Assembly: GCA_938041335.1 (NCBI GenBank)
Contig: CALIAF010000020.1
Coordinates: forward strand, 35,859 to 99,858
Direction: 5' to 3'
Source: an uncultured Ulvibacter sp.
GTDB taxonomy: Bacteria; Bacteroidota; Bacteroidia; Flavobacteriales; Flavobacteriaceae
DNA length: 64,000 nt
In this document: in pieces, positions 35,083-43,756 of the stretch
How positions within the stretch are numbered: position 1 is the stretch's first letter
Layout of the letters: every line of letters starts with the position of its first letter
Position numbers and translations under genes: made by a program
The notes under the pieces: model-generated
The model's database searches: none
What the model saw: only the letters and a program-made list of their open reading frames with translations
Told to the model about the DNA's origin: nothing

Positions 35083-35303
35083 AAGGGTTTAGTTATTATT
35101 TAATTAATTATAAAAGTTTGTTAGTCATTTTATCAAGTTTAGAATAAATGAGACTTTTTTTTCTTAAAATTGAGAGGTCAATATTAATTCCATAAAATTT
35201 CAGAAATAAAATAAAACTAAGGTTTATAGGGAGTAGGGCGCTTCTATTTTACCGTAAACATGTTAAATTTATGTTAAATAACTACTTTGTAATGCATAGT
35301 ACT

Positions 35304-35328
35304 GTAACAAAATGCGTGTTTATTCTTC
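35304..35328 (+). promoter_or_regulatory. ECF-type promoter candidate of the micro-ORF array
   Basis: GTAAC (35304-35308), 16 bases beginning AAAAT, then CTTC (35325-35328), 30 bases before the first micro-ORF. No TAnnTTTG box is present nearby. The rest of the stretch from 35083 to 35303 is AT-rich and holds no gene that I can see. Confidence 0.42.
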
Positions 35329-35358
35329 TTTTATATAGAGACCACAAAAACATACATT

Positions 35359-35445
35359 ATGAGAACATTAGACAGCAATCAATTAACAGAAAGAATATCA
35401 ACTTCAATAGGCTTCACTTGGAACTCCAAAAGAAGATTTAGATAA
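35359..35445 (+). CDS. Tandem micro-ORF 1 (28 residues)
   Basis: Begins MRTLDSNQLTERIS, has the variable centre TSIGFT and ends WNSKRRFR. It is the first of three tandem paralogues. Conserved ends, variable middle and many synonymous differences between copies (AGC/AGT, AAT/AAC, AGA/CGA, TCC/TCA) argue that it is translated. Net charge is strongly positive at the C-terminus. No signal peptide, no membrane segment. Function unknown; a peptide precursor, an antimicrobial or toxin peptide, or a regulatory leader are all possible. Confidence 0.68.
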   Translation: MRTLDSNQLTERISTSIGFTWNSKRRFR

Positions 35446-35513
35446 ACATTTAAAAAACCGACAATTTTGTTATCCTTTACTTCAATCAGCATCCACCCAT
35501 AAAGACATATATC

Positions 35514-35600
35514 ATGAGAACATTAGACAGTAACCAATTAACAGAACGAGTTTCAACTTCAAAGTCATATACTTGGAATTCAAAAAGAAGATTTAGATAA
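35514..35600 (+). CDS. Tandem micro-ORF 2 (28 residues)
   Basis: MRTLDSNQLTERVS, centre TSKSYT, end WNSKRRFR. It has the same length as copy 1. Compared with copy 1 nine codons differ, five of them silently, and the replacements lie in residues 13 and 17-19. A 68-base spacer separates it from copy 1. No Shine-Dalgarno sequence, as is normal in this phylum. Confidence 0.68.
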   Translation: MRTLDSNQLTERVSTSKSYTWNSKRRFR

Positions 35601-35643
35601 TCTTTAAAGCAGTGCACCATTTATCAGTCAAAAAACAATCATT

Positions 35644-35733
35644 ATGAGAACATTAGACAGCAATCAATTATCAGGAAGAGTAGTAACTACATTAGCATAC
35701 GTTTGGAACTCAAAAAGGCGCCACAGATCCTAA
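35644..35733 (+). CDS. Tandem micro-ORF 3 (29 residues)
   Basis: MRTLDSNQLSGRVV, centre TTLAYV, end WNSKRRHRS. It is the most diverged copy, yet Trp is again at residue 21 and WNSKRR is intact although encoded by partly different codons (AAA AGG CGC against AAA AGA AGA). A 43-base spacer follows copy 2. Confidence 0.66.
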   Translation: MRTLDSNQLSGRVVTTLAYVWNSKRRHRS

Positions 35734-35760
35734 ATAGGAGTTAATTTTAAATCAATTACC

Positions 35761-35892
35761 ATGAAAAAGAACATGAATATTAGAATAAGAAAATGGACAG
35801 GAGCAAGAGCATCACAAGTAATAATTTGCTCATTAGAACACAAGCGAAAAAAGTTACACCCGGCGTGCACCGTTTCTAAATACGCTTTTTAA
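35761..35892 (+). CDS. Basic small ORF closing the array (43 residues)
   Basis: Begins MKKNMNIRIRKWTGARASQV and continues IICSLEHKRKKLHP to the end ACTVSKYAF. Not clearly homologous to the three copies before it, but similarly basic, 27 bases behind copy 3, and before the shared terminator at 35911. Two cysteines. GGAG is seen about 25 bases upstream. Function unknown. It may be an accessory peptide or a chance frame in the same transcript. Confidence 0.5.
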   Translation: MKKNMNIRIRKWTGARASQVIICSLEHKRKKLHPACTVSKYAF

Positions 35893-35910
35893 GATGTACC
35901 AACCAATTTT

Positions 35911-35952
35911 AAAGCCGAATTTTGTTTATACAGAATTCGGCTTTTGTTTTTT
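35911..35952 (+). terminator. Terminator of the micro-ORF array
   Basis: Stem AAAGCCGAATT / AATTCGGCTTT followed by a T-rich tail, 18 bases after the last small ORF. Confidence 0.9.
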
Positions 35953-35954
35953 AG

Positions 35955-35962
35955 TATCTTTG
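35955..35962 (+). promoter_or_regulatory. -7 box (TATCTTTG) of the following lipoprotein gene
   Basis: Exact TAnnTTTG match directly behind the terminator and 18 bases before the ATG at 35980, so the lipoprotein gene is transcribed separately from the array. Confidence 0.6.
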
Positions 35963-35979
35963 ATGCTTAAACCAAATTC

Positions 35980-36477
35980 ATGAAAAATCTTGTGTTACTA
36001 TTCGTACTTGCTGTTTCTATTTCTGCTTGTAAAAACGATACTAATAAACTAGAAGTAGCCCCAGCGCCAACGCAGGTTACCATGCAAGATTTATCTTGGG
36101 TTCTAGGTGATTGGATGAATATTAATACCGAGACAGAATCATATGAGCACTGGGAAAAAGCGGAAGATGGTAGTTTTGTGGGAGAGAGTATGACATTAAG
36201 ACAAACAGATACTGTATTTGCAGAGCGTATGAAAATGTATGTCGAGAATGATAAAATCCAATTATATATTGAAACTATAGGAAATGCACCTAATCCCGTG
36301 GTGTTTACGCTCAAGCAGGAAGCAGAACATCCGTTTACTTTTGAGAATCCGCGTAATGAATTTCCTTCACAGATTGTCTACACAAATCCAGAGCCTAATA
36401 CCATTCACGCCTGGGTAGCAGGTTTTGTAAACCAAGTACCTCAAAAGCAAGATTTCTACTTTAAGCGTGCAGAATAA
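35980..36477 (+). CDS. DUF6265-type lipoprotein
   Basis: A 165-residue protein with a lipoprotein signal (LFVLAVSISAC) and one small domain: MQDLSWVLGDWMNINTETES, YEHWEKAEDGSFVGESMTL, then NEFPSQIVYTNPEPN. The pattern L-S-W-x-x-G-x-W and the FENPRNEFPSQIVY block are those of DUF6265, a lipocalin-like beta-barrel family of unknown function. It ends where the convergent DUF1272 gene ends, with no gap. Confidence 0.8.
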   Translation: MKNLVLLFVLAVSISACKNDTNKLEVAPAPTQVTMQDLSWVLGDWMNINTETESYEHWEKAEDGSFVGESMTLRQTDTVFAERMKMYVENDKIQLYIETIGNAPNPVVFTLKQEAEHPFTFENPRNEFPSQIVYTNPEPNTIHAWVAGFVNQVPQKQDFYFKRAE

Positions 36478-36768
36478 CTATCGCTTTTCTGGCGGGACAT
36501 CTTTATTTTTTTCTAACCTTTTCTGAAATACCAGGGCATCAATTGGCTTATAAACAATAGCAATTGAGGCGGGGTTTTGTTGTAGTTCTTCTTTGAGTCT
36601 AATGGGTCTTGGCACGAAATTGCCTCCGCAATTAGGGCAAACATTATACAAAACATTTGAAACACAATCACAACAAAAAGTACACTCATAAGTACAGATC
36701 ATCGCGGCTGTAGATTGAGGAGGGAGTGCTTTATTACAGTTTTCGCAGGTAGGCCTAAGTGCTAGCAT
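36478..36768 (-). CDS. DUF1272 zinc-ribbon-like protein
   Basis: A 96-residue protein, start at 36768 because the family begins M-L-x-x-R-P-x-C. Cysteine pairs CENC, CTYECTFCCDC and CPNCGGNFVPRPIR form a small zinc-binding unit typical of DUF1272. About 35 variable residues follow. Open frame continues upstream of this start but is unlike the family. Function unknown. Confidence 0.85.
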   Translation of the reverse strand: MLALRPTCENCNKALPPQSTAAMICTYECTFCCDCVSNVLYNVCPNCGGNFVPRPIRLKEELQQNPASIAIVYKPIDALVFQKRLEKNKDVPPEKR

Positions 36769-36901
36769 TTTATTCTTTTTTAATACAACTAAGGTATTGT
36801 TTTTAACGGAATTATAAAAAAGTAATAATAGGGTGTAACAAATTTTAATGTGCTTGGTCTCTATAGTATCAATCATTATTAACCAATCTATATACCTAAC
36901 C

Positions 36902-39361
36902 ATGAAATTAATCACTTCACTTTTCCTTTTAGGAGCTTTTATCTATCAGCTTGATGTTTCGGCACAAGAAAAGAAAACACTAAATATAACCCGTACAGAA
37001 AATGCGCCTAAAATAGATGGTGTGCTAGATGATCTTGTTTGGCAAGATGCAGAAGAAGCGGTTACTTTCACACAATTTAGACCTAAGATAGGTGTCTTGG
37101 ATACAGAAGAAAATAAGACCGTCGTGAAGATGACTTATGATGACACAGCGATTTACGTCTCAGCATTTTTAAAAGATGATCCAAGTTTAATTGCAAAGCA
37201 ATTAGCATCTCGAGATAATTTTGGGAATGCAGATTTTTTCGGTTTTGTAATCAACCCTAATAACGATGGACAAAACGATACAGAGTTTTTCGTTTTTGCA
37301 TCTGGTACACAAGCAGATGCCATTGCAAATTTAAGCGTTGGTGAAGATTTTAGTTGGAATGCCGTATGGGATAGTGCCGTAAAAATTAATGATGATGGTT
37401 GGAGTCTTGAAATGAAAATACCGTATCGTTGTTTGCGTTTTGATAACAAGAATGTTGAAGATTGGGGAGTCCAGTTTCATAGAAGGTTTAGACGGGATGA
37501 ATCTCAATTTACTTGGAATCCTATAGATCCCAATCAAGGTAATATAGGGCAATACCACGGAAATTTAAAAGGTTTGACAAATCTTGAGCCACCCGCTCGC
37601 TTATTATTTTATCCTTTTGTTTCTGGTGTAAGCAATAGTTTTGATGGTAATAGCACGACTAGCTTTAATGCCGGTTTGGATGTTAAATACGGGATTACAG
37701 AAAACTTCACATTAGATGCTACCTTAATACCAGATTTTAGTCAAGCTGGTTTTGATGACGTCTCTATAAATTTAGGTCCTTTTGAGCAAACTTTTTCTGA
37801 ACAACGACAGTTTTTTACTGAAGGGTTAGATCTATTTAGTAAAGGAAATCTGTTTTTCTCTCGTAGAATAGGTAGTCCGCCAAGAGCCCAACCGGAGCTG
37901 TCTGATAACGAAGAAATAACAGATTATCCAGAAACGGCAAAGGTGTTGAATGCCATTAAAGTTTCGGGAAGAACAAAAAAAGGCCTCGGTCTCGGTGTTT
38001 TTAACTCGTTTACAGAACGTGCAGAAGCGACTATTCAAAATGTGATTTCTGGAGATTTTAGAGAAGCCGTTGTCGCTCCATTTACTAATTATAATATTCT
38101 TGTAGCAGACCAGCAATTTAACGGCAACTCATCAGTCGGAATTATAAATACAAATACCTTACGAGAAGGTAGTTTTAGAGATGCAAACGTTACGGCATTA
38201 ACGGCTAACATTAATAATAAACGCAATACTTACAATATACGAGGTGAAATAAAGTCGAGCACATTGTTTGAACAAGACGGGAACACAACAGGGTATAGTT
38301 CATTTTTCTTTGTTCGGAAAACACACGGAAAAGTAAGGTACAGTTTTGACCATAGCTATGCAGATACTAAGTATGATATCAATGATCTCGGGTTGATGTT
38401 TAGAAATAACTATAATAATTTTGGTGTTGATGCCGGCTATCGCATTTTAGAACCTACAGAAAAGTGGAATAATTATTACATAAATAGTTATGTAAACTAT
38501 ACACGATTAGCAAACCCAAGTACTTTTACCGGTTTTGGATTTGGCGGAAATTTTAATGGAACAACTAAAAAGCTAAACAATATGGGTTTCAATCTTAACT
38601 TGCAGCCCGGCGAGCAGTACGATTATTTTGAACCAAGACGGGCGGGTAGTTTTTTTACAACTAAGAATGGTGTGAATTCAAATGCTTGGTATAACACAAA
38701 TGATAATAAAATGATTGCGCTCAGCGCAAACGTAGGGGCAGAGACTTTTCTTGATGAAAGCAGAGATTATGCTAATTATTGGTTTGGTTTTGGACCGAGA
38801 GTGCGGGTGTCAGATAAGTTTGTACTATCTTATTTCTTTGATAGAGAGTATTATACTGGAGATAGAGGCTATGTAAGCCAGACTGATACTGCTGTTATTT
38901 TTGGTGATAGACAGCGTATTGAAAACGAGCATTCATTTAACGCTAATTATAATTTTAACCCAAATAACACACTGTCTTTAACGGTTCGTAATTACTGGGC
39001 TTCTGTAGATTATGATCGTGAATTTTTCATACTTCAACAAGATGGGAGTACGGTAAATACAGGTTTTAACACTGAAGATTTAGGATATAACCCTGACATT
39101 AATTTCACCACGTGGAATTTAGATTTAAGTTATTCTTGGCAGTTTGCGCCCGGAAGTTTCTTGACTGCACTTTACCGCAATGGCTTGTTTAATCAAGATG
39201 AGCAAGCTCAAGACTCGTACTTTGATAGTGTTGGGACGTTATTTGACCAGCCTATTAATCATGTGCTTTCTGTGAAGTTGCAATATTTCTTAGACTATAA
39301 TCAAATACCAGCACTATTAAGAGGTAAGAAGGTAAAGAATAAGAAATTAGGTGCTATTTAA
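36902..39361 (+). CDS. DUF5916 domain protein with CBM9-like N-terminal domain
   Basis: An 819-residue exported protein with a signal peptide (ITSLFLLGAFIYQLDVSAQ). A CBM9-like domain occupies residues about 25-210 (APKIDGVLDDLVWQDAEEAV, LKDDPSLIAKQLASRDNFGN, WSLEMKIPYRCLRFD). A long beta-strand region then looks like an outer-membrane barrel, with many aromatic-ended strands (FRNNYNNFGVDAGYRILEP). FSEQRQFFTEGLDLFS is a typical DUF5916 block. The ATG at 36902 gives the signal peptide. Likely in the outer membrane; substrate unknown. Confidence 0.88.
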   Translation: MKLITSLFLLGAFIYQLDVSAQEKKTLNITRTENAPKIDGVLDDLVWQDAEEAVTFTQFRPKIGVLDTEENKTVVKMTYDDTAIYVSAFLKDDPSLIAKQLASRDNFGNADFFGFVINPNNDGQNDTEFFVFASGTQADAIANLSVGEDFSWNAVWDSAVKINDDGWSLEMKIPYRCLRFDNKNVEDWGVQFHRRFRRDESQFTWNPIDPNQGNIGQYHGNLKGLTNLEPPARLLFYPFVSGVSNSFDGNSTTSFNAGLDVKYGITENFTLDATLIPDFSQAGFDDVSINLGPFEQTFSEQRQFFTEGLDLFSKGNLFFSRRIGSPPRAQPELSDNEEITDYPETAKVLNAIKVSGRTKKGLGLGVFNSFTERAEATIQNVISGDFREAVVAPFTNYNILVADQQFNGNSSVGIINTNTLREGSFRDANVTALTANINNKRNTYNIRGEIKSSTLFEQDGNTTGYSSFFFVRKTHGKVRYSFDHSYADTKYDINDLGLMFRNNYNNFGVDAGYRILEPTEKWNNYYINSYVNYTRLANPSTFTGFGFGGNFNGTTKKLNNMGFNLNLQPGEQYDYFEPRRAGSFFTTKNGVNSNAWYNTNDNKMIALSANVGAETFLDESRDYANYWFGFGPRVRVSDKFVLSYFFDREYYTGDRGYVSQTDTAVIFGDRQRIENEHSFNANYNFNPNNTLSLTVRNYWASVDYDREFFILQQDGSTVNTGFNTEDLGYNPDINFTTWNLDLSYSWQFAPGSFLTALYRNGLFNQDEQAQDSYFDSVGTLFDQPINHVLSVKLQYFLDYNQIPALLRGKKVKNKKLGAI

Positions 39362-39496
39362 TGTAAGTGATTTGAAAGATTTATGGTCCTCTGAAATGAT
39401 CTTAAATCTTTCAACTATTTTCATCAATCATTAATAATCGTAGAGATTCAAAATAATCTGTTTCTACTTTGAATTCCATTTTATTTTTTCACCAAC

Positions 39497-41149
39497 TTAA
39501 ACCTCACTATCTAGCATACTTGTTACCACGTGATATCTTGGGTCATCAATGGCTTCTTTAATAATGTCATTAAACTCTGGGTTCCACTTTATGAGTATTT
39601 CTTTACAATCTGGGCTTAAGTGGGTCAGGCTTATTTGCTTGCCTTGGTCCATATATTTGTTAGCGATATTTCGTAGTGCTTCTACACCAGAGTGATCACT
39701 CACTTTAGACTCGATAAAATCAATTTCTATTTTTTCTGGATCATTAGCAATGTCAAATTTACTATTGAAGGCGGTAGTAGACCCAAAAAACAGAGGTCCC
39801 CATATTGCATATACCTTCGTCCCATCTTCTTTTATGCTTTTACGAGCTCTAATACGTGTGGCGCTTTTCCAGGCAAATACTAATGCACTAATAATTACAC
39901 CTGCAATTACAGCAACGGCAAGATCTTTCCATACCGTAATAAATGATACTGCAATTAATACAATAGCATCACTCAGCGGTATTTTACGTAAAATTCTAAA
40001 ACTAGACCAAGCGAAGGTTCCAATAACTACCATAAACATTACTCCCACAAGCGCTGCAATAGGAATCTGTTCAATTAATGGTGCAGCAAAGAGTATAAAA
40101 CACAATAAAGCAATAGCCGCTGTTGCACCAGATAATCTACCACGACCACCTGAGTTAATGTTGATTATAGATTGACCAATCATTGCGCAACCTCCCATTC
40201 CACCAAAAAGGCCGTTCAACATATTGGCCCCTCCTTGAGCAATACACTCCCGGTTACCGCTACCACGAGTCTCTGTCATCTCATCTATGAGATTTAAGGT
40301 CATTAAGCTTTCTATAAGTCCTATGGCTGCAAGTATACCTGCATAAGAAAGTATGGTCCATAAATGATCTTTTATAGTATACAATAATGAGAATATTTGA
40401 TCCTGAAAAGTAGGAAGTCCACCTTTTAATCCAGAACCACCTCCATCTTGAATGAAAGATCCAACGGTAGATACATCTACCTTTCCAAAAATAACAATAG
40501 CTGCAACTACTACAATCGCGGCAAGAGCGGCAGGTATCTTTTTAGTAAGTTTGGGAAGTCCATACATAATTCCCATAGTAAGACCAACAAGTCCCATCAT
40601 TTTCCAAAAATCTACACTACTAAAAAAAGCAGCAAACCAGTCTCCTGTATTATCAATAAAAGAAATACCTTCTGTTGCGAGTTCTGGAAATAATCCCAAT
40701 TGAGATCTAAAAATAACAATGGCGAGACCATTTACAAATCCCATCATCACGGGATGCGGTATTAAACGAACAAATTTTCCGAGCCGCAATACTCCGGCCA
40801 GTATTTGTATCACACCTACTACAAGTAGGGTAATAAAGAGCCATTGCAAGCCTAAATTTTCTACAGGGGCTGCAAGTGCAAGCCCTACTTCATTTCCTTT
40901 TGCAACTAAGGATACCATTACTACCGCCATCGCGCCAGTGGCGCCACTAATCATACCTGGACGCCCTCCAAAAAGAGAGGTGATGATTCCCATCATAAAA
41001 GCACCATACAGTCCTACTAGGGGATCAATACCTGCAACAAATGCAAAGGCAACTGCTTCTGGCACCAATGCTAATGCAACGGTTATTCCAGAAAGGATAT
41101 CATTTTTAGGGTTCTGTGTAAAATTCTTAATGGTCTTTTGTAATAACAT
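39497..41149 (-). CDS. SulP family inorganic anion transporter with STAS domain
   Basis: A 550-residue inner-membrane transporter. N-terminal part: LSGITVALALVPEAVAFAFV, the SulP signature helix. About ten further hydrophobic segments follow, with GLIESLMTLNLIDEMTETRG and GMGGCAMIGQSIININSGGR between them. C-terminal STAS domain (FESKVSDHSG-like region near residue 470-540). The closest functional guesses are bicarbonate or sulfate uptake with sodium. The ATG at 41149 is chosen because the -7 box at 41171-41178 lies downstream of an alternative start at 41209. Confidence 0.92.
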   Translation of the reverse strand: MLLQKTIKNFTQNPKNDILSGITVALALVPEAVAFAFVAGIDPLVGLYGAFMMGIITSLFGGRPGMISGATGAMAVVMVSLVAKGNEVGLALAAPVENLGLQWLFITLLVVGVIQILAGVLRLGKFVRLIPHPVMMGFVNGLAIVIFRSQLGLFPELATEGISFIDNTGDWFAAFFSSVDFWKMMGLVGLTMGIMYGLPKLTKKIPAALAAIVVVAAIVIFGKVDVSTVGSFIQDGGGSGLKGGLPTFQDQIFSLLYTIKDHLWTILSYAGILAAIGLIESLMTLNLIDEMTETRGSGNRECIAQGGANMLNGLFGGMGGCAMIGQSIININSGGRGRLSGATAAIALLCFILFAAPLIEQIPIAALVGVMFMVVIGTFAWSSFRILRKIPLSDAIVLIAVSFITVWKDLAVAVIAGVIISALVFAWKSATRIRARKSIKEDGTKVYAIWGPLFFGSTTAFNSKFDIANDPEKIEIDFIESKVSDHSGVEALRNIANKYMDQGKQISLTHLSPDCKEILIKWNPEFNDIIKEAIDDPRYHVVTSMLDSEV

Positions 41150-41170
41150 CTTACTTGTTTTAAGAAGGCG

Positions 41171-41178
41171 CAAAGATA
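41171..41178 (-). promoter_or_regulatory. -7 box (TATCTTTG, minus strand) of the SulP gene
   Basis: Exact TAnnTTTG match; start of transcription near 41164, 15 bases before the ATG. Confidence 0.62.
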
Positions 41179-41350
41179 CTGTATTACATGAGGTTAAATA
41201 AAGCCACAAAGGATATTTTTATGAGATTGCAATTCAGGGATTGTGTGAGATATCCTTTATTTTTGAAGTAGTTATTTAAAGTTGCGTGAAAAATGAAACA
41301 TAAAGTAAATTCTTAATTAGTAAGAATCCCTAAAAAGAAACATTTTATAC

Positions 41351-41384
41351 AAAAAAGGTCACCCAAAGCGGGCGGCCTTTTTTT
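41351..41384 (-). terminator. Terminator of the GT2/GT39 operon
   Basis: AAAAAGGTCACCC pairs with GGGCGGCCTTTTT, with one G-T pair and one mismatch. Runs of A and T on both sides allow use in either direction. Confidence 0.8.
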
Positions 41385-41443
41385 CTATTGGGTTTTTTAT
41401 GAAATACTATCTCGAAAATAAATCGATAGCTTTTTAGTATCAC

Positions 41444-42859
41444 TTATTTAGGGACACCGTAGAAATATTTCTTTTCATTCTCATCTAGTAGTATGAAATT
41501 AGAGAAGTCGATATGCTCTAATTTTTTCATATCCTTTTTCTTTACAATGAAGCTAAAAGGCCAGAATGCGTCTTCTTTCTTTTTTAATTCTACTAGAGAT
41601 ATAGATTGCACCACACCTTTTGAGTAAAACTGGCTTGAATAACTCTTTTTTCCGAAGTGATACAACTCATCAAACTTGATACGTTCTTGATTTTTTGAAA
41701 TAAAATATTTATCAGAATTTGCATATTTTTCTATGGTATTTGTTCCTGTCGCTCCCATGAGGAATACAACACAAATTCCTACTATTACCAGATTTGCTAT
41801 TACTAAAGGCTTCTTAATTTTTATACTAGGCCACCAATGAACGATTAATAGCGCCACAGGTACCATTACTGGCATAATGTAGGTGTGTATCAAGCTTGAT
41901 GACACGGTAAAAAATAGAGGCGTCCATAAGAGCCAAAGCAATAAAAAGAGCACCCAGTCCTCTTTAAAAAGTGTTTTTCTTGTTTTAAATACTTTATAAA
42001 ATACTACCTGAATCCAGGGTAAAGCAAACAGCAGCAAAAATACCCAAACGATACCTAGTGGTTGGGTTTTAGGAAAACCATATTTATCACCTTTCCAGCT
42101 CGAATCTGTAAAACGCAACCAGTGTTCGCCTACTAAAAAGTAATCAATGAACCCTGGGGTGGTTTGCTCGGCAAAATAATACCACGGTACTGCGACTATC
42201 GCGGTCACTAAAAGTCCTAATATCCAAGGGATTTTTGTAAAAACTGTTTTGTATTTTTTCTGAAATACCATCCATAAGAATAATGGAGGGCCGCATAGAA
42301 TAATAATGATTGGACCTTTTGCTAAAAGCCCCAAACCTATCCCAACAAAAAACAAGTAACCCCATATTTTTTTTCCATTATGAGTAGCTTCCCAAAAGGA
42401 AAGGAAGGTTAATGTGACCGCAAAAGTGAGTGCGGTATCTGTAGATACTACGCCCGCATGTAAAAATAATTCTGGGATTAATAACAAAATAAACCCAGGC
42501 AGATAGAAGGGCAGATGTGCTCTTTTTGCGTATTTACCTATTAATAGTACCATCCCTGCCACGAGTACTAAATAGGGGAGACGAACGGCAAATTCGTTAA
42601 CGCCAAAAATGTTCATACTTGCAGCAGAGAGCCACGTAGATAGTGGGGGTTTTGCCCAGAAGGGAACACCATAATCTATTTGGGGGGTGATCCAGTTACC
42701 GGTTTCTGCCATAAGCCGCGCAATCTCTGAATACCTCGCTTCTGTTTTATCCATTAATGGCACTAATGCATTACAAATCCCTCTAATTATAAGTAGTATG
42801 ACCACAGAAATTTTAAAGAATCGAGGATTGCTTAAGAAATTAGATTTTGGTTGATCCAT
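41444..42859 (-). CDS. GT39-type membrane glycosyltransferase (ArnT/PMT-like)
   Basis: A 471-residue protein with about ten membrane helices. The first outer loop reads PLMDKTEARYSEIARLMAET and then YGVPFWAKPPLSTWLSAASM, the acidic and K-P-P pattern of GT-C enzymes using polyprenyl-phosphate sugars (ArnT/PMT). After the last helix, about 85 soluble residues. It starts directly after the stop of the GT2 gene (TAA followed by ATG), so the pair is coupled. The GT2 enzyme would make the polyprenyl-phosphate sugar and this one would transfer it to a protein or lipid outside the cytosol. Confidence 0.87.
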   Translation of the reverse strand: MDQPKSNFLSNPRFFKISVVILLIIRGICNALVPLMDKTEARYSEIARLMAETGNWITPQIDYGVPFWAKPPLSTWLSAASMNIFGVNEFAVRLPYLVLVAGMVLLIGKYAKRAHLPFYLPGFILLLIPELFLHAGVVSTDTALTFAVTLTFLSFWEATHNGKKIWGYLFFVGIGLGLLAKGPIIIILCGPPLFLWMVFQKKYKTVFTKIPWILGLLVTAIVAVPWYYFAEQTTPGFIDYFLVGEHWLRFTDSSWKGDKYGFPKTQPLGIVWVFLLLFALPWIQVVFYKVFKTRKTLFKEDWVLFLLLWLLWTPLFFTVSSSLIHTYIMPVMVPVALLIVHWWPSIKIKKPLVIANLVIVGICVVFLMGATGTNTIEKYANSDKYFISKNQERIKFDELYHFGKKSYSSQFYSKGVVQSISLVELKKKEDAFWPFSFIVKKKDMKKLEHIDFSNFILLDENEKKYFYGVPK

Positions 42860-43594
42860 TTATTGATAACGTTTTCTTATGGTGTATAAATCCTGCCACA
42901 TTTTAAAGAAATATAGCATACTCACGCGAGATTCATCTACATCTATCCAAGATTTAAGTGGAATTTCTCGACATACATTTTTCATTGCTTTATGCGAATA
43001 CATTTTGATTAAACGATGGAAAAGCTCCACATCAAAAAGCCATTTTGAGATAAATTTTTCTTTAAATAGCTCTTGCGCAATTGATGAAGAAAAAACTTTA
43101 CAACCGCATTGACTGTCGTAAATACTTATGTTTAGCTGCTTAGAAATCATAGTAGCGACTACTCGTCCAATAAGAAAACGATATTTTTTTCTATCTATAT
43201 GGTTATCTATTTTTAATATTCTAGAGCCAAAGGCGCAAACTATATCTTCTTTAATGTTTTTAGAGATACTTACATACTCTTCTAGACTAGTGGATAGGTC
43301 TGCATCAAGATATCCTATGGTTTCAAAGCCTGTAAAATTTCCGAAGCAAAAAAGAGCGGCTTCTCTTACCGCTTGGGCTTTACCGCTGTTTTTTTCTAGG
43401 TTGTATATAGAAACTTGACTAGGGAATACTCGTTTGATATTTTCTAATACTGATACCGTTTTATCATTAGAACCATCATTAGAAAACAAAATATGTGTGT
43501 CCGTATCCTGTTTTAAAAACAAGCGATAGGAAGCCAATGGAAGCCGTGAAGCTTCGTTATAACAAGGTATGACTATGATGTTTTTTTGTGTCAC
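42860..43594 (-). CDS. GT2 glycosyltransferase, polyprenyl-phosphate sugar synthase-like (ALG5-type)
   Basis: A 244-residue GT-A enzyme. N-terminus VIPCYNEASRLPLASYRLFL, then ILFSNDGSNDKTVSVLENIK (nucleotide-binding D), GYLDADLSTSLEEY (the metal-binding DxD-like DAD), and SQCGCKVFSSSIAQELF, which corresponds to the D-x-x-C/T-G-x-K acceptor region of ALG5/DPM1. No C-terminal membrane helices. Likely makes polyprenyl-phosphate-hexose for the neighbouring GT39 enzyme. Confidence 0.87.
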   Translation of the reverse strand: MTQKNIIVIPCYNEASRLPLASYRLFLKQDTDTHILFSNDGSNDKTVSVLENIKRVFPSQVSIYNLEKNSGKAQAVREAALFCFGNFTGFETIGYLDADLSTSLEEYVSISKNIKEDIVCAFGSRILKIDNHIDRKKYRFLIGRVVATMISKQLNISIYDSQCGCKVFSSSIAQELFKEKFISKWLFDVELFHRLIKMYSHKAMKNVCREIPLKSWIDVDESRVSMLYFFKMWQDLYTIRKRYQ

Positions 43595-43756
43595 TAAAAG
43601 TTGTGATTAAAAATCTATATTTTTTTGATGTAGATACAAAGTACTTAAATTTATTTTTGACAAGAGAAGAATATGACTGTATTTTCTTTATAATAAATTC
43701 AAATTGTGGTTTCTAGTATTTGATGACTATCTTTATTTTAAATATTAGCTCTTTAT

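Noticed and set aside
35359..35892. CRISPR-like reading of the tandem array
   Set aside because: Only three copies, unequal spacers, and differences that follow the codon pattern; they are ORFs, not CRISPR repeats.
36612..36627. Sigma-54-like TTGGCACGAAATTGC
   Set aside because: The spacing between GG and GC is one base too short, and it lies inside the DUF1272 gene, almost 300 bases from the next start.
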